This document shows, piece by piece, positions 12,601 to 23,893 of a DNA stretch of 64,000 nt. Source of the DNA: Brachionus manjavacas (taxonomy: Eukaryota; Rotifera; Eurotatoria; Ploima; Brachionidae); the NCBI GenBank assembly GCA_019054805.1, contig JAHQIY010000002.1, positions 1,922,001 to 1,986,000 on the forward strand, given 5' to 3'. The notes under the pieces are model-generated. The model had not been told where the DNA came from, ran no database searches, and saw only the letters and a list, made by a program, of their open reading frames with translations. Both the position numbers and the translations under genes were made by a program. Position 1 is the stretch's first letter; the number at the start of each line of letters is the position of its first letter.

Positions 12601-12683
12601 AAGTGGTTCGGAATGCTTGGTTCTGATTGATTCATGTTTGCCGAGTTGAGACCGGGCAGCATCGAGTCCGGATATGTTTGCAT
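6657..12683 (-). CDS. NR2C: NR2C-type (TR2/TR4, HR78-like) nuclear receptor, 888 aa, six coding exons
   Basis: Zinc-finger nuclear receptor, a transcription factor of the testicular-receptor group. Exons on minus: 12683-11438, 8666-8523, 8464-8103, 8036-7804, 7404-7142 and 7075-6657; phases agree throughout and sum to 889 codons with the stop. Residues 1-346 are a long low-complexity A/B region (Gln, Ser, Asn, acidic runs and an alanine run). The DNA-binding domain is ~347-412: [15 protein letters not shown]-box CEGCKG, second finger starting CLGSNRC. The hinge keeps VQNERRPF and LRAFDSLAR, both typical of TR2/TR4. The ligand-binding domain (~615-875) shows [25 protein letters not shown] and [14 protein letters not shown], near-diagnostic for NR2C. 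Intron 1 is 2.8 kb, the other introns about 50-400 nt. The first exon is markedly richer in GC than its surroundings. The coding ATG is preceded by a TTTAG, so a 5' UTR intron is likely. Vertebrate TR2/TR4 are ~600 aa; the excess is mainly the N-terminal region. Confidence 0.93.
9501..9547. repeat. 47 nt hairpin with 14 bp perfect stem
   Basis: The arms TTTAGCTTGGAGAA and TTCTCCAAGCTAAA are exact reverse complements. Inside them ATTTG and CAAAT can pair around a CCA loop. It lies in intron 1 of the nuclear receptor gene. It could be a small RNA hairpin, a protein-binding palindrome or a fragment of a fold-back element; nothing in the sequence decides. Confidence 0.7.
11031..11255. mobile_element. 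Fold-back MITE-like element with ~33 bp inverted arms
   Basis: The left arm (about 11031-11063) and the reverse complement of the right arm (about 11221-11255) match over ~33 bp with a few mismatches, reading roughly ATCCGAATTNAGTGACATGT. The right arm contains AGTGACATGTCACT, a perfect 14 bp palindrome; the left has one mismatch in the same place. The 160 bp between the arms is AT-rich and non-coding. The structure suits a short non-autonomous DNA transposon; I could not define a target duplication. Confidence 0.55.
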
Positions 12684-14850
12684 TTATCTAAATTAGTTGA
12701 AATGACAAAAATGAAAACACGCATTTAAATGCAAAATTGAGAAGAAGAAAGAAAGCAAAAAAAAAAAGAACAAATCAATATTGCCACAAATAAACATAAT
12801 TTCGTATTTTTTTTTTAGACTATTAAGAAACAGAGAGAAAGAGAGAACAAAAGGCGCACGAGAGCAATAGGCTTAGAGAAAAATTTTGAACTAAAAGTTT
12901 ATTTTTTGCCTCAACAACACAACAACATCATCATCTTGATCATCATCATCATGAGTTTATCGATTTTTCGATAATTTGTTGAATTTTTAATTCCCAAAGC
13001 CTTCGATCGAAATCTAATTTCCTATTTATCCACAAAATGAGTCACGTGCACCAAAAACGAGCTATTTGTGCCTCATTTGACTACTAATTTATGCATGCCA
13101 AAAGCTCATAGCTCATTCTACCTGGTTAATTATGCTTGCTTGTCGGGGCCGATGTACGCTGCCTAGCAAATGGCGCGCTCACTTTGAACTAATCTTATCT
13201 CTGACGAGGTCAGTTGCACACGATGCTACAATCACGTGATGCCCTCCAAATAGAGTTAACTTTTTTCTCTCTCTCTCCCTCTCTTTTTTTTTGAACGGCA
13301 ACGCTCTCTAATCTAGAGTGCAAGCATAATTTTGTGTTTCCATTAAAATAATTTATCTAAATCTAAGTTAATTTATTACTGAGCCGGTAAGGGTACGTTT
13401 GTTTTTGTTGGTGTGCAAAGTGACCCGGTCCTGTCGGTTTACCTTGCAACAACAAAACACTTACTTCAAAATCTGATGATTGCAACACACAAAAATTTTT
13501 CAACAACAACAATGAGAAAAAAATTCTTAGCTAGAACTTCTTATGAACTTGATTCAAAGTTGAAATTTGTGAACAGAGCCCTCTGCACACTTCAATTTAT
13601 GCTTGCTTGTTTAACTTAACAACGTGCTAAATTCGAAGGACTCGTGTACAATAACCAGCTAGAGAAAGAGAGAGACTTTGGTGATGAAATTTTGATCGAA
13701 AACTACTTTCTAAAATAAGAAAAAAATCGATTTTTCCAACACTGTCTTTTTTCTCTTTTTTTTCTAAATTAGAATGAATTATGCTAAGCTTGTCTTTTTT
13801 GTGGCGCCTCGTGTGTCCGACACCCGACACAAATTTGAAACTTCAAAGCTTAAAAATCTAAAGTGCATATTTTCTAGTTTTTTTTTTTTTATATGAAAAT
13901 AGAAAAATATGGAAAAATAGATTTAAGGTAAAAAAACTTGTGTGTACAAAAATAACTCTTTAATATTTACTTAGAAACAAATTTCGAAATAACACCGATT
14001 TCCTACAGCCCTTAAGTGTTGCTCTTATCGCATTATTCTCTCTCGCCTTTGCCAAGCAATTCGATTCATAATTAAGGTTTAGTTATGTTTTTTGTTGTTT
14101 AGAATTTGGCACAGCACAATTTAATTTGTTGAATCAAAAGCGTTTCTCTCTCTCTCTCTCTTTTCTCCTTTCTCTCTTTTTTTTTTACTTTTTTCTCTCG
14201 AAAAAGTTGACGACTATCTTTGCTCTTTGGAGTTTCAAATTATAATTTATGATTTGAATCAAACTACTCCTTAAACTTGTGTGCCAAATAGTTGGCACCA
14301 ATATTTGTCCATTGACCTCAAACGTTGTACTCGTACAACTATTTGAAATCGAACACTTTTAACCCGGATAAAATTGAAACAGAAAAGCTAAGAGAGAGAG
14401 AGAGAGAGAAAAAAGAAAATAAAAACGAGAGCAAAAATTCTAATTAATATTTCAGGTCGGGGTTAACTATGATATTCATTAGCATAGAAAAAAATCATAT
14501 TTGCATGAGAATTTTGTGCGCGAGATCAGCCTAGCTTTTAGAGGTCATTTCGCATTATCTTAAATTTAGATTTAGTCTTTTTTCGGGTCATTTCAAATCC
14601 GATCTCGACACATATTTCAATTTGAAATAAACAAAAAAAATAAAACTAAGTTGACGTATCGATCTAGAGATTGACAATGTGCAAAATTTTGCCATTATTA
14701 ACCCAAATACGGCTCTCAAACGACCTTATATTTGGGCTAAATTATCAATCACTTTGTTTGGCCCTAGGACTCAGCTTGTTCGAACTCTTAACAAAAAACT
14801 ATTTTGTCACAATCAAAATTACCTTTAACACTAATCGAAAATGAAAAATA
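12684..14850 (-). promoter_or_regulatory. 5' flank / probable promoter and 5' UTR region of the NR2C gene
   Basis: Upstream of the receptor ATG about 2 kb is less AT-rich than the rest of the window and full of simple repeats: CAT repeats near 12926-12952, CT tracts at 13265-13283 and 14145-14160, and an AG tract at 14391-14409. Nuclear-receptor half-sites AGGTCA or close variants occur at 13207-13212, 14313-14318 (as TGACCT), 14542-14547 and 14585-14590 (GGGTCA). An octamer ATTTGCAT lies near 14500. No TATA box or start site could be placed. Treating the block as regulatory is inference from position and composition. Confidence 0.35.
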
Positions 14851-17800
14851 GACCTCAAGTTAAAATAAATTTAGGCAAAATAAAGACTGAACACTATTTT
14901 GAAATTTTTTGTTGAATGCTTGATTGAAAAAAATGGTTCGTTTGAGAAGCGTTTTCTTAAGAGTGCAAAGAATTGGTGATCGAAAATTGGCATGTCGCAT
15001 AATCTAGCTTTGGCATCAAACAAAAAATAAACTCTTGTAAATTATTATGACTTTCATTGAAGGCTGATCAAAATAGAATATACTTGTGACAATAAAAAAA
15101 AATGAAAAATTGCTTTATCGATTTTTGAAGTAGGCTTTTACTTAAAGAATAAAAAAATAATTTGATGTTATTTTACACCATCTCTTTTTTATTAATGCAT
15201 ATCTGATGGAAAAGAAAAAATTTGAATTTTTTTAAAAAAAAATATTTTAGTTTTCTTTTAATGGAATTTTGAAATAAAAAATGGCTCGTTTTCATTAAAA
15301 TAAACTTAGTTAACTATCGAAGAAATTTACGATACGGACTGGTAAATTATATTGAAAAAAGTGCATTCAGTAGCACAGAAATAACTTTTTTTTTATCATG
15401 ACAAAGCTCTATTTAGGAATTGTTTGACATAAATTAGTGTAATTTAGTATTTTTTTACACTGGCCAAAATATTGGCAAAATATAATTTTTACAAGTGTCA
15501 GAAATTTAGACTTAAAATTCAAGCTTTTCCAAATTAATTGATGGTAGTTATTTTTGCATTTATTTTTTTAGAGCTCTAAGCGTTAAGTAATTAATTTTAG
15601 ATTGATGAAATAAAAATTATATAAATTATTAATTTTTTGGCGATTTTTCAACTTCTAAATTCTTACAATTTGAGCCGAATGGTTTTTATTTGTCCGAATC
15701 GCTGGCCTTAAAATTACCTTGATTCCATCTGACTTTTTGAAAAATTGATCACTTGATTTGTTATCCAATTTTCCAACTGACTTACTTAAATTTGAGAAAA
15801 AGGTTCAAAAGTACACTCTTGGTTTCTATGAAAACAAAATTTTGAAATAAAAAGTAATTAGTTTTAAAAGCATCTTTAAATGGCGTTCAAATTTCTTGTC
15901 AGTAGTCAAATTCAATGTCAACTATCAGTAAAGTCATTTTTGTGTTGGCAGGACTAACTCGTGAGAATGCCAAATACGCTCTGATTGCCAATAAAAAATC
16001 TTTTTTTTTTATAATGCTTATATATTTTTAAATAGTATTTTTATTATGAATATTTTACCTTTTTACCTTTTCCAAAAATTTAATCCTAACAAGTTAAATA
16101 AAGTAGTTTTCAAACTTAATGGCATTGGATCTAACTTTTTGATAAAATATTCAAACATAGTTTATGTAGCTTTAAAAAAAACGAAAGATTGATTTTTTTT
16201 TCTCCGACTAAATTATGCATTAGGTTTGATCTTTGATTTTTCATATCTAATAAGACTTTGATTCTCTCAATTTTAGCTGTAGAATTATGCTTTGATTTTT
16301 TGCTTTGTGTTATTTTTATTCTTGGCTATAAATAACTATTAAAATCAATACACCTTTAGATTTTACGCTGTAAGCATTAACTTTTTTGGAGAAACTTTCC
16401 AATACACCCTAAAAATTATAATTTGCCAATAATGAGAAAATTAAAAAAAAAAAAGAGAATCGTCATTTTTAAATTTTTAGTCTTATAGAAGTCATTTCTT
16501 AAAAAAATATGATTTTTCAACTCGATGTTAAATAATGTAAATTAGCAAATTAACCAGTATACATTTATCAATACATTAAACTCTATAAACTTTGAAAAAA
16601 ACAAAACTCTTTTAATTTTTTAATGCTAAATTTTGATAATTTTCTAGTCATAATATTTAAATAGAAATCATGAAAATACTCTCACGAAAAAATATATTTA
16701 GTTGGTGTTAACTGTAAGCTTCACCTATGAATTTTGTTTTAATTTATTTATTAATCAGAATATTGGATTGCACCATTAATTTTTACTCTTAGAATGAAAT
16801 TGAACTTACTAATAGATTTAGCAAAAAGCTAATTTCTAAATCGAGACTTGGAGTATTTTTTTTCTTGATCTGCACCAGCTTGTAGAAGCAATTAAGCTTC
16901 TCCAGAGCATACAATGCAAAAATCATCTGAATCACGTGAAAATATATCATCACATGATTTTGAAAGCCAACTGCTTCAGTTATCATTCATTAATTTCTTA
17001 AAAGCTCTTGATCAAATGAAACGATCTATTTCATTTAGGGGAATTTGATGAGAATACTTTAGCGTTTGATTAACTTGGTAATGAAGTCATGTGCTCTAGA
17101 AACCTGAAAGTTTAATTAAAGATTCAAATGATTCATATAAATAAGTAGCCATAATATTAAAATTAAAAAATTAGATTGAAAAACAAATTGCAACCTTAAA
17201 TTTTTTTAAAATTCATAATTTTTTTGTTGTAATTTTCTTAACTTGTCAATCAAATATAGCCCTCTTCGCATTATTAAGCAAAATATTTAAAAAAAAGAAT
17301 TCTGCACTTCAATACAAAAAATTATTCGTGACTAAAAGCTTACAAAACGTGTTTACTCACAAATTTTATCTTAAATTTTAAACAACAATTAAAAACAATC
17401 GTTTCTAAATTAAAATAAACGAATTGTTCTACTGAATAATATACAAAATCGTTTCTGAAAGAATGCTAATATTTCTTAAGTTGGATTTTTTTTTGCAAAA
17501 ATTGAGATGAAAAAAAATCTAATTTTTCTATGAATCATAATCATGTTAAAGGTTATTTCAAAAATCATTTAATATAATGACATTTTATCTAAAATTACTA
17601 TTTATAATAATACTTTTCAATACATAAAATAAAAAGTCAACCTTTGAACATATTTAAGATCATATGAATGTATTTGGCCTTTATTGAGTTCAAAAATTTA
17701 AAATTAATAAAGACCGCAAATAACCTAAGCACGTGAAAATCTAATTTAATTGAAATTGTCAATAGCGTGGCAAAATTAAATTATTTTTTTAAAATTCTAG

Positions 17801-19480
17801 ATTCTTTTTGAATTATAATATGGCACCTTTGAATACCAAAGGTTTGATTTTTGGGTTTTTAAAAGAATGGTTACTTGAATAATCAATAGCTAAAATCTTC
17901 TGAATCTTGAGATAATACAAACACCACAACTCTTATCCTTTAAAAGAGCCATGATATTATATTTTAACACAATTTCATTTTTTTTTGCCCGGATTGAAAT
18001 CAGCAAAAACAAATCTTGGCCGAATTAATTATTTTGGCTAATTTTTTTTCCCAAAATTCTAAAATTAACAAATATTCTAGAATTCAATCAAATCTATATA
18101 AAGTAATAGTTTTAACCAAATAAGTATGACTATTTTGATATGCTTTTAATTATTAAGAATAACTAGTAAACTAAATTTTCAACTGAGAGATTTATAGTAA
18201 AAAGCCAACTAATTATCATTATTGATTAATAAATTTAAATTAAAAAATTGACGCAAATCCTAGCACCTACATAGAAACGGCAAATTTCACTTAGAGTTTA
18301 ATCACTGGTTTATTTAATTTCTTTTTGTTATTCACTCCAACGACTGAGTTCCGGACACCCTAGAAATTACATAAGCTAAAGAGAATTATCAACATTGTTT
18401 AATAAATATAAACTAAAGAAACATAATTGATAAATTTAGGAAAACGCAATGTGCTTGGCTTCCCAAATTCGGAATTATGTGCCTTCAAGCAATAAAAAAA
18501 TGTTCAAAGTTTATTTAAAATGTTATCATCAAATACCATCAATGTTTAACTCTTTCTTATTAAAATTAAAATTTTAAAAATCAAACAAAAAATAAAATTT
18601 TTGCCAAACATATTTTATTATAAAATATAAATTTAAGTTAGTTGAAAATCAAATATTTTAAAATCAAAAGCATAAAACTCATCTTAAGAAAAAGCAATCA
18701 TGTCTTCGAAGTTAATGATCTTCTTAGTATTTTTAGCAAGTTTTATAAATTTCTCATTTGAAAAAACAATTTCTAAATTGACCCATTTAAATCATAAAAC
18801 TTAAGCTTTGTTTGCTCATGAATTTAATCGACTATACGAACTTATACTGATACTGATACTTAGTAAAATAATTTATAAAATTCGATTAAATTTTAAAATC
18901 AAGTTCTAATTATGCTATTTATAAGATTCATTTTTTTATTTTAAATTTAGGCGGTATTTAAAAACTTAGAATTTTATTCCAAACTTTCCTGGAGTTCTTT
19001 TGACCTAATGATCTTGTCCATGACTTAAATACTAATATCCACCGTCAAGTATTAAAGAGTTTGATTATATTTTATTTTCGATAAAGAAAATTATTGACTT
19101 TTTCTTAAAAAATTGAGAAATTCTAGGTTTTTCAATCGTAAGTGTGATTGAGAATTTTAAGTTCCCGAGCAGATTCCAATTTTTTTAAAATAATTTAATC
19201 GAATTCCATTTTGATTAAAAAAGAGAACTAGTTGAGGATCAAGTTTTATTAGGCATGTCTAACAATTTTTAAAATATTTGGAGATTTTTTAAAATAAAGT
19301 ATCGTAGGGATAATGGCAGATTTGGCATCTAAATTTGTCTAAGGTCCTATCAGTTAGGAGCATTTAGAATTTTTTTCTGAAGTTATCCTTTATAGATTTA
19401 AGAAATTTATTGCAAAAAACACTCGATTGCTTTTTACGAGGCCATCCATAAGGACAATCGAGGCAACTTGCGTTAAATGA
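14851..19480. other. Gene-poor AT-rich stretch
   Basis: I find no coding exon, RNA gene or named repeat here. Open frames (such as minus 16789-16986) are short and without family features. It may be distal regulatory DNA of the nuclear receptor gene or plain intergenic sequence. Confidence 0.4.
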
Positions 19481-19509
19481 CACAATAAATCATTTAGAGT
19501 GAAAAAGAA

Positions 19510-19560
19510 ATTACGCTTCGGGCTCTCGATTATAAAAAATTTCGGGCTCTCGATTATATT
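19510..19560. repeat. Short tandem duplication of TTCGGGCTCTCGATTATA
   Basis: An 18 bp sequence is present twice in direct orientation, about 25 bp apart (start to start), near 19516 and 19540. It sits in a locally GC-richer island upstream of a degraded coding relic. Confidence 0.7.
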
Positions 19561-19979
19561 ATCACAAATATTCTATAAATCTGTAATATTCAAAATCAAG
19601 CCTCCTAGATTTTACCCTAGCTTGCCAAAGCTCAAGCTCAAGACGTTTGGCGAAATCTCTCGTTTAATTTTATTTTTTAAATTTTTTTATATCAATTTTT
19701 AATAAGAATTTTTTAATATAATAAAAAAAAATATCAATTAATTAGCTAATCAAAAAAAATTCTCTTTTTTTATTTTCGTTATTCTGGCAGCGGAGCAACC
19801 GGTAAAACCTTGTTTTATTTAAAAAATAACAATTTATTTCATCATAAAAACTTGATTTGATCATCTTTTGCCATCAAAAATTAACTGAAAAAAAGACTTT
19901 GAATCGGAATTTATAAGAATTAACAAAAAATTTGATTGAATAATATTTATAATGAAACTATTTAAATAACCATCAATTT

Positions 19980-20910
19980 AAATCACCTTAAGAATCATAA
20001 CTCGTCTTTACCAAATAATGCTATTTCGCTCTCCACTTCATCAAACATATCTTACGAGTCCTCAATCTCGTCAAGCGATTTCAACTTACCATCCACTTCA
20101 TAGAACAAACTAAATACGCCCTCAACTTCAATGTTATATTCCAACTCTCTTCTCTCAAACAAAATAAAATTTACTTTAGCCAAATTGTAAAAAACTAATA
20201 ATTCACAAGACTCCAAAAATTCATCACCGCATTTGAAACGCGGTCTCCATTATTCCAAATCTACATTGCCTTAGATTCATTTACATTTTTAAATAATACA
20301 AGCTTAATGAGTTAATATCAAGAGAAATTGAGCAAACACAATCTTCATTACAGAATCACCCGAACGGATAAGCCCATTAATCGACTCAGCTTGGTATCAG
20401 TTATTAAGGATACTATCTTAGAATAAAAATTCGGAAATAATTTAGACGAAATTAGCTGGAATTAAAAAAAAGATCTAGGGTTGACCAGAGGAGGTGACAG
20501 AGGACACTGACGATGAATTTTACAACAATTGAGTTGCCAATAACTGGAACTTTTTACCAAACAAAGAAATAAATTCAACTTCAGTCAACTCTTTCAATAG
20601 CGAAATGAACAAGCATCAGAAAACTGCCAAGAGGCATCAGTCAATCAGTTGACGCGCTCTGCTTCACTAGCAAGCTACAGTTCGATATTACTCCTACTCC
20701 TGCTATTCTTATTGACAAGGTTATTAGTTCAATTATTAACGGGTGCCCAATAATGCTTTCCGAAAATTCAATTAAAAATCAATGCTCTATGCTCAAATGT
20801 GACATTTACCCTGACCCCGAATTGTCCTCGGGGGAGAAGAAAATTCGAATAAGTATGATATTCAATTTTTCAGAGAAAATTATCTTGATTAGAATGAGCT
20901 AAAGTTAATT
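19980..20910 (+). pseudogene. Degraded coding relic, probably transposon ORF1-like
   Basis: Plus-strand sequence here has codon-like texture broken by stops: serine/threonine/asparagine-rich text near 19990-20200, a short segment reading NSEMNKHQ near 20600, and an uninterrupted ~68-codon stretch near 20690-20900 with ILIDKVISSIINGCPIML and a following CDIYPDPE. I do not recognise the family. The position, about 1 kb from a LINE relic, and the Ser/Asn-rich composition suggest a decayed ORF1 or gag-like protein; the LINE relic is on the other strand, so the two need not belong together. Confidence 0.3.
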
Positions 20911-21711
20911 TTAATCGGATGAATTTTTCCTAAGTTATGATGAAAAAACATCAAAATTTTAAGGTTTTATGAAAAAAATGAAAATGCAGTAAAATGATCC
21001 GTTTTTTCAAATATATTTTGATCAGAATTAGACATTGACCTGAGTAATCGGCAAAACAAAACTCAATAAAAAAAATTTCATCAGATTTCATTATTAAAAA
21101 TGTTTTTAGATAACTTTGAAAAGATGAAAAAATTAATAACAATGCGTGAGTTTATACCATCATGACTTTTACTTCCGAGTCAAAAGGTAATGACTATAAA
21201 ATATCTGCAATTAATCAACTTACTTAAAAATTAAACTACTGTTATTTTTAATGAAAAAAATAGAAAAGATTTTATAAATTAATATCCTTGTTAAACCAGA
21301 ATCAAATTCTTTTGACTATTCGTAAAGTTTTGACTGATCGAATTTTTAATAAATCAAAGCAATTCTTAATGTACTTGATTGAATTGTGAATTTCAAAAAA
21401 CAAAAAAATTTTTGTAAAAATTTTTAATGCTGACAAATTGATTTTATCATTTAAAAAAAAATATTTTAATTGAAAAAATCTATAAATATCATTAAATATT
21501 ACAAAAATAAGCTATTGAGAATGGAGAATTTAAAATACTAAGAATGACAAAGAATGTTCTTTTTGTAACTTAAAAAAATTATTTCCTTTTGGTAAAAATT
21601 CAAATACTTTTTAAAATTTTTGACCCTTCGACAGTGCGATTAATTTTCAAAATTTAAATTTAAAAATTATCATTAAAAATTGTTATTATTTTTTTTTTTT
21701 AAATATATAAT

Positions 21712-22735
21712 TAAGGGGTGATCCCCAGGTCTGTCCGAATGGCTTACGCCTTCGTTTAAACCCAATTATTGCAAAAAAAATGTTAAAAATAAAATAGAGT
21801 TTTTAGTTGTTGAATGTTTAGTTAACATGTATGCTTGTATTTCTTTTGCTATTAAATCTTGTTTAGATTTGTTTTTTTAAAATTTTAGGAATAAACTATT
21901 TGATCTTTCCTCGATTGATTCTAGCTTTAGAATTTTGTGAATTGATTAGATTGAAGTTTTTATTGGGAAATGTTTTGAATTATTTGAAGAGAGTTTTTTA
22001 TTTTATTTGTTCCCGCGTTTAATATTATAAAACAGTAGTCGAAAAGCGAACGAATTAGTGATTTGTACAGTGTTAAATTTAGCTTAATTGCGCTTGACCA
22101 TTTAAAGTTTTTGATCCTTCGAATTAGGTTTGTTTTAGGCACTAGTTTTTTTTCTAGGTGTTCAAGATGAGGCTTAAATGATAGTTTGGGTTCAAGTTTT
22201 ATGCCAAGAAAGATTGGATTCGGTTCGTGTGGAATGTCTTGGTCATCAATCTTGAGATTAAGTTTATATTTTATGAAATAGTTTTTTCTTTGTCCAGCAG
22301 TTGTAAATGTTGTGTAGCATGTTTTGGATTTGTTAATTGTAAAACCCCAAGTCTTGCAGAAATCGTGTATTTTACCTGTGGCTATTTGCAGGTAAAATTC
22401 TATCTCCTTGGTTGAAAGACAGGATATCCAAATTCATAAATCGTCGGCGAAAGCGCTACTTTGATGTTTTCTGGTAATTCGTTTATTATGTCACGAAAGA
22501 ATATAATAAAAATCGTAGGTGATAAACAACTGCCCTACGGTACACCACAGTATATCCGTTTAATATTTGATTTTGATTCATTTATAAATACCTCGAATGT
22601 TCGGTTTTTTAAAAAACTATTGATCCAATTTTAAAGATACTTGGCTGATTTTTAATTCGTTCAATTTTTTCAAGATTTTTTGGTGAATGATTCTGTCAAA
22701 GGCTTTTTCTAAGAGGACGGCTCCTGATAATTAAA
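21712..22735 (-). mobile_element. LINE relic (Jockey/CR1-like reverse transcriptase C-terminal half)
   Basis: On minus, from right to left, the text reads KAFDRIIHQKILKKLNEL (the catalytic 'AFD' motif region), then VPQGSCLSPTIFIIFF (normally 'PQGS.LSP.LF'), then HEPNPIFLGI followed by KLSFKPHLEHLE (normally 'LG...D..L.F..H'), then LYKSLIRSLFDY. This is the order seen in non-LTR reverse transcriptases. Stops and frameshifts break it; it is 5' truncated at about 22735. The 3' side ends near 21712 with a GC-richer segment containing GGACAGACCTGGGGATCACC on minus followed by an AT tail, typical of a LINE 3' end. Confidence 0.7.
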
Positions 22736-22827
22736 AATTATTAAGATCTCATTTTTCTATTAAATAATTTTATTTTTATTTATCAAAAGGCCTAAATTTA
22801 GGCTGCGCCTAGGACCCCGATATATCA

Positions 22828-23159
22828 GGGGTTGTGAAGTTCGTTGCAATTCGATCATTTCAATTCAGAAAAATTTGAATAACTTTTTTACTAAAAAAGA
22901 TAATTTAGTTCTATAAAATGCCTAATTATAAGCAAATTTGCTTAATCGAGTAAAATAAATCTACAAAATACTCTGCAATTTTCTGCATTTTGCACCCCAT
23001 TAAAAAGTATTCCAATCAAGTGTGCAATTCAATTTTTAGATTAAGCAAATTTGCTTAACCATTAAACATTTTACAGAACTAAATTATCTTTTTTAGTAAA
23101 AAAGTTATTCAAGTTTTTCTGAATTGAAATGATCGAATTGAATCGAACTTCACAACCCC
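22828..23159. mobile_element. 332 bp MITE with ~125 bp terminal inverted repeats and 9 bp target duplication
   Basis: The ends are GGGGTTGTGAAGTTCG and its exact reverse complement. The arms 22828-22953 and 23034-23159 match for ~125 bp with scattered differences. The element is bounded on both sides by GATATATCA in direct orientation (22819-22827 and 23160-23168), a 9 bp target-site duplication. Each arm contains the palindrome AAGCAAATTTGCTT. There is no coding capacity. A 9 bp duplication points to a Mutator-like mobiliser; an alternative register with a shorter duplication and a CAGGGG end would suit hAT. Confidence 0.85.
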
Positions 23160-23893
23160 GATATATCACCATTTATTTTAAACTAAATTAAACCTTATTT
23201 GAATATGCAACATCGCTAGCCGTCTCATTCTTTGTCTTTTGCATTAGTTCAGTCAAAATATAGTTTATTTTATTTTAATTTTCTTTAGATTAAATTATTT
23301 TTAACTACACAATATTTGAATAATATAATATAATATAATAATGAGCTGCTAAAAGTTTCAACTTGTTATACTATGAGTTATATGACCTTACTTTTTGAGC
23401 TATCTTTAAAATAAAGTGTTAGAATCGATCTAAACAAATGAAGCCAACCAGAATAAAATGTATTTTTAAATGAACAAAAAAAGCACAATTCTTTTTTTTA
23501 ATGTCATTGTCAATTCTTGAAAAGAATTTACTTTCTTCATTTCTTTGATGCTCATTAAAAATTTTAATTGTAAAAATTTATATTATAACAATTTAATTTC
23601 TTTTATCTTGAAACTGAAAAAGAATTTTCAAAATTTTCATTAAATAAATAAAATATTTGAAAATTTACACCACAATAACATTTCAAAACGATAATATTTT
23701 TTTTATTTCACATGAGATTAGCTATGCGTGTTTAATTTTCAATAAAAAATTGGTTATCATTTATAAGAAAAATAGTTGAATAAAATTGTCATATGATAAG
23801 GTCTGAAATAATGCATAATTCAAATTTTAAAAGATAATAACAAGAAAAATTTAAGAAATTAATCACTTTTTTTTTAATTCTTAATTTCTTCAA

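Noticed and set aside
11469..12626. Several long open frames on both strands over the nuclear receptor's first exon
   Set aside because: They are other-frame readings of a GC-richer, low-complexity exon; the true frame carries the zinc fingers and joins downstream exons in phase.
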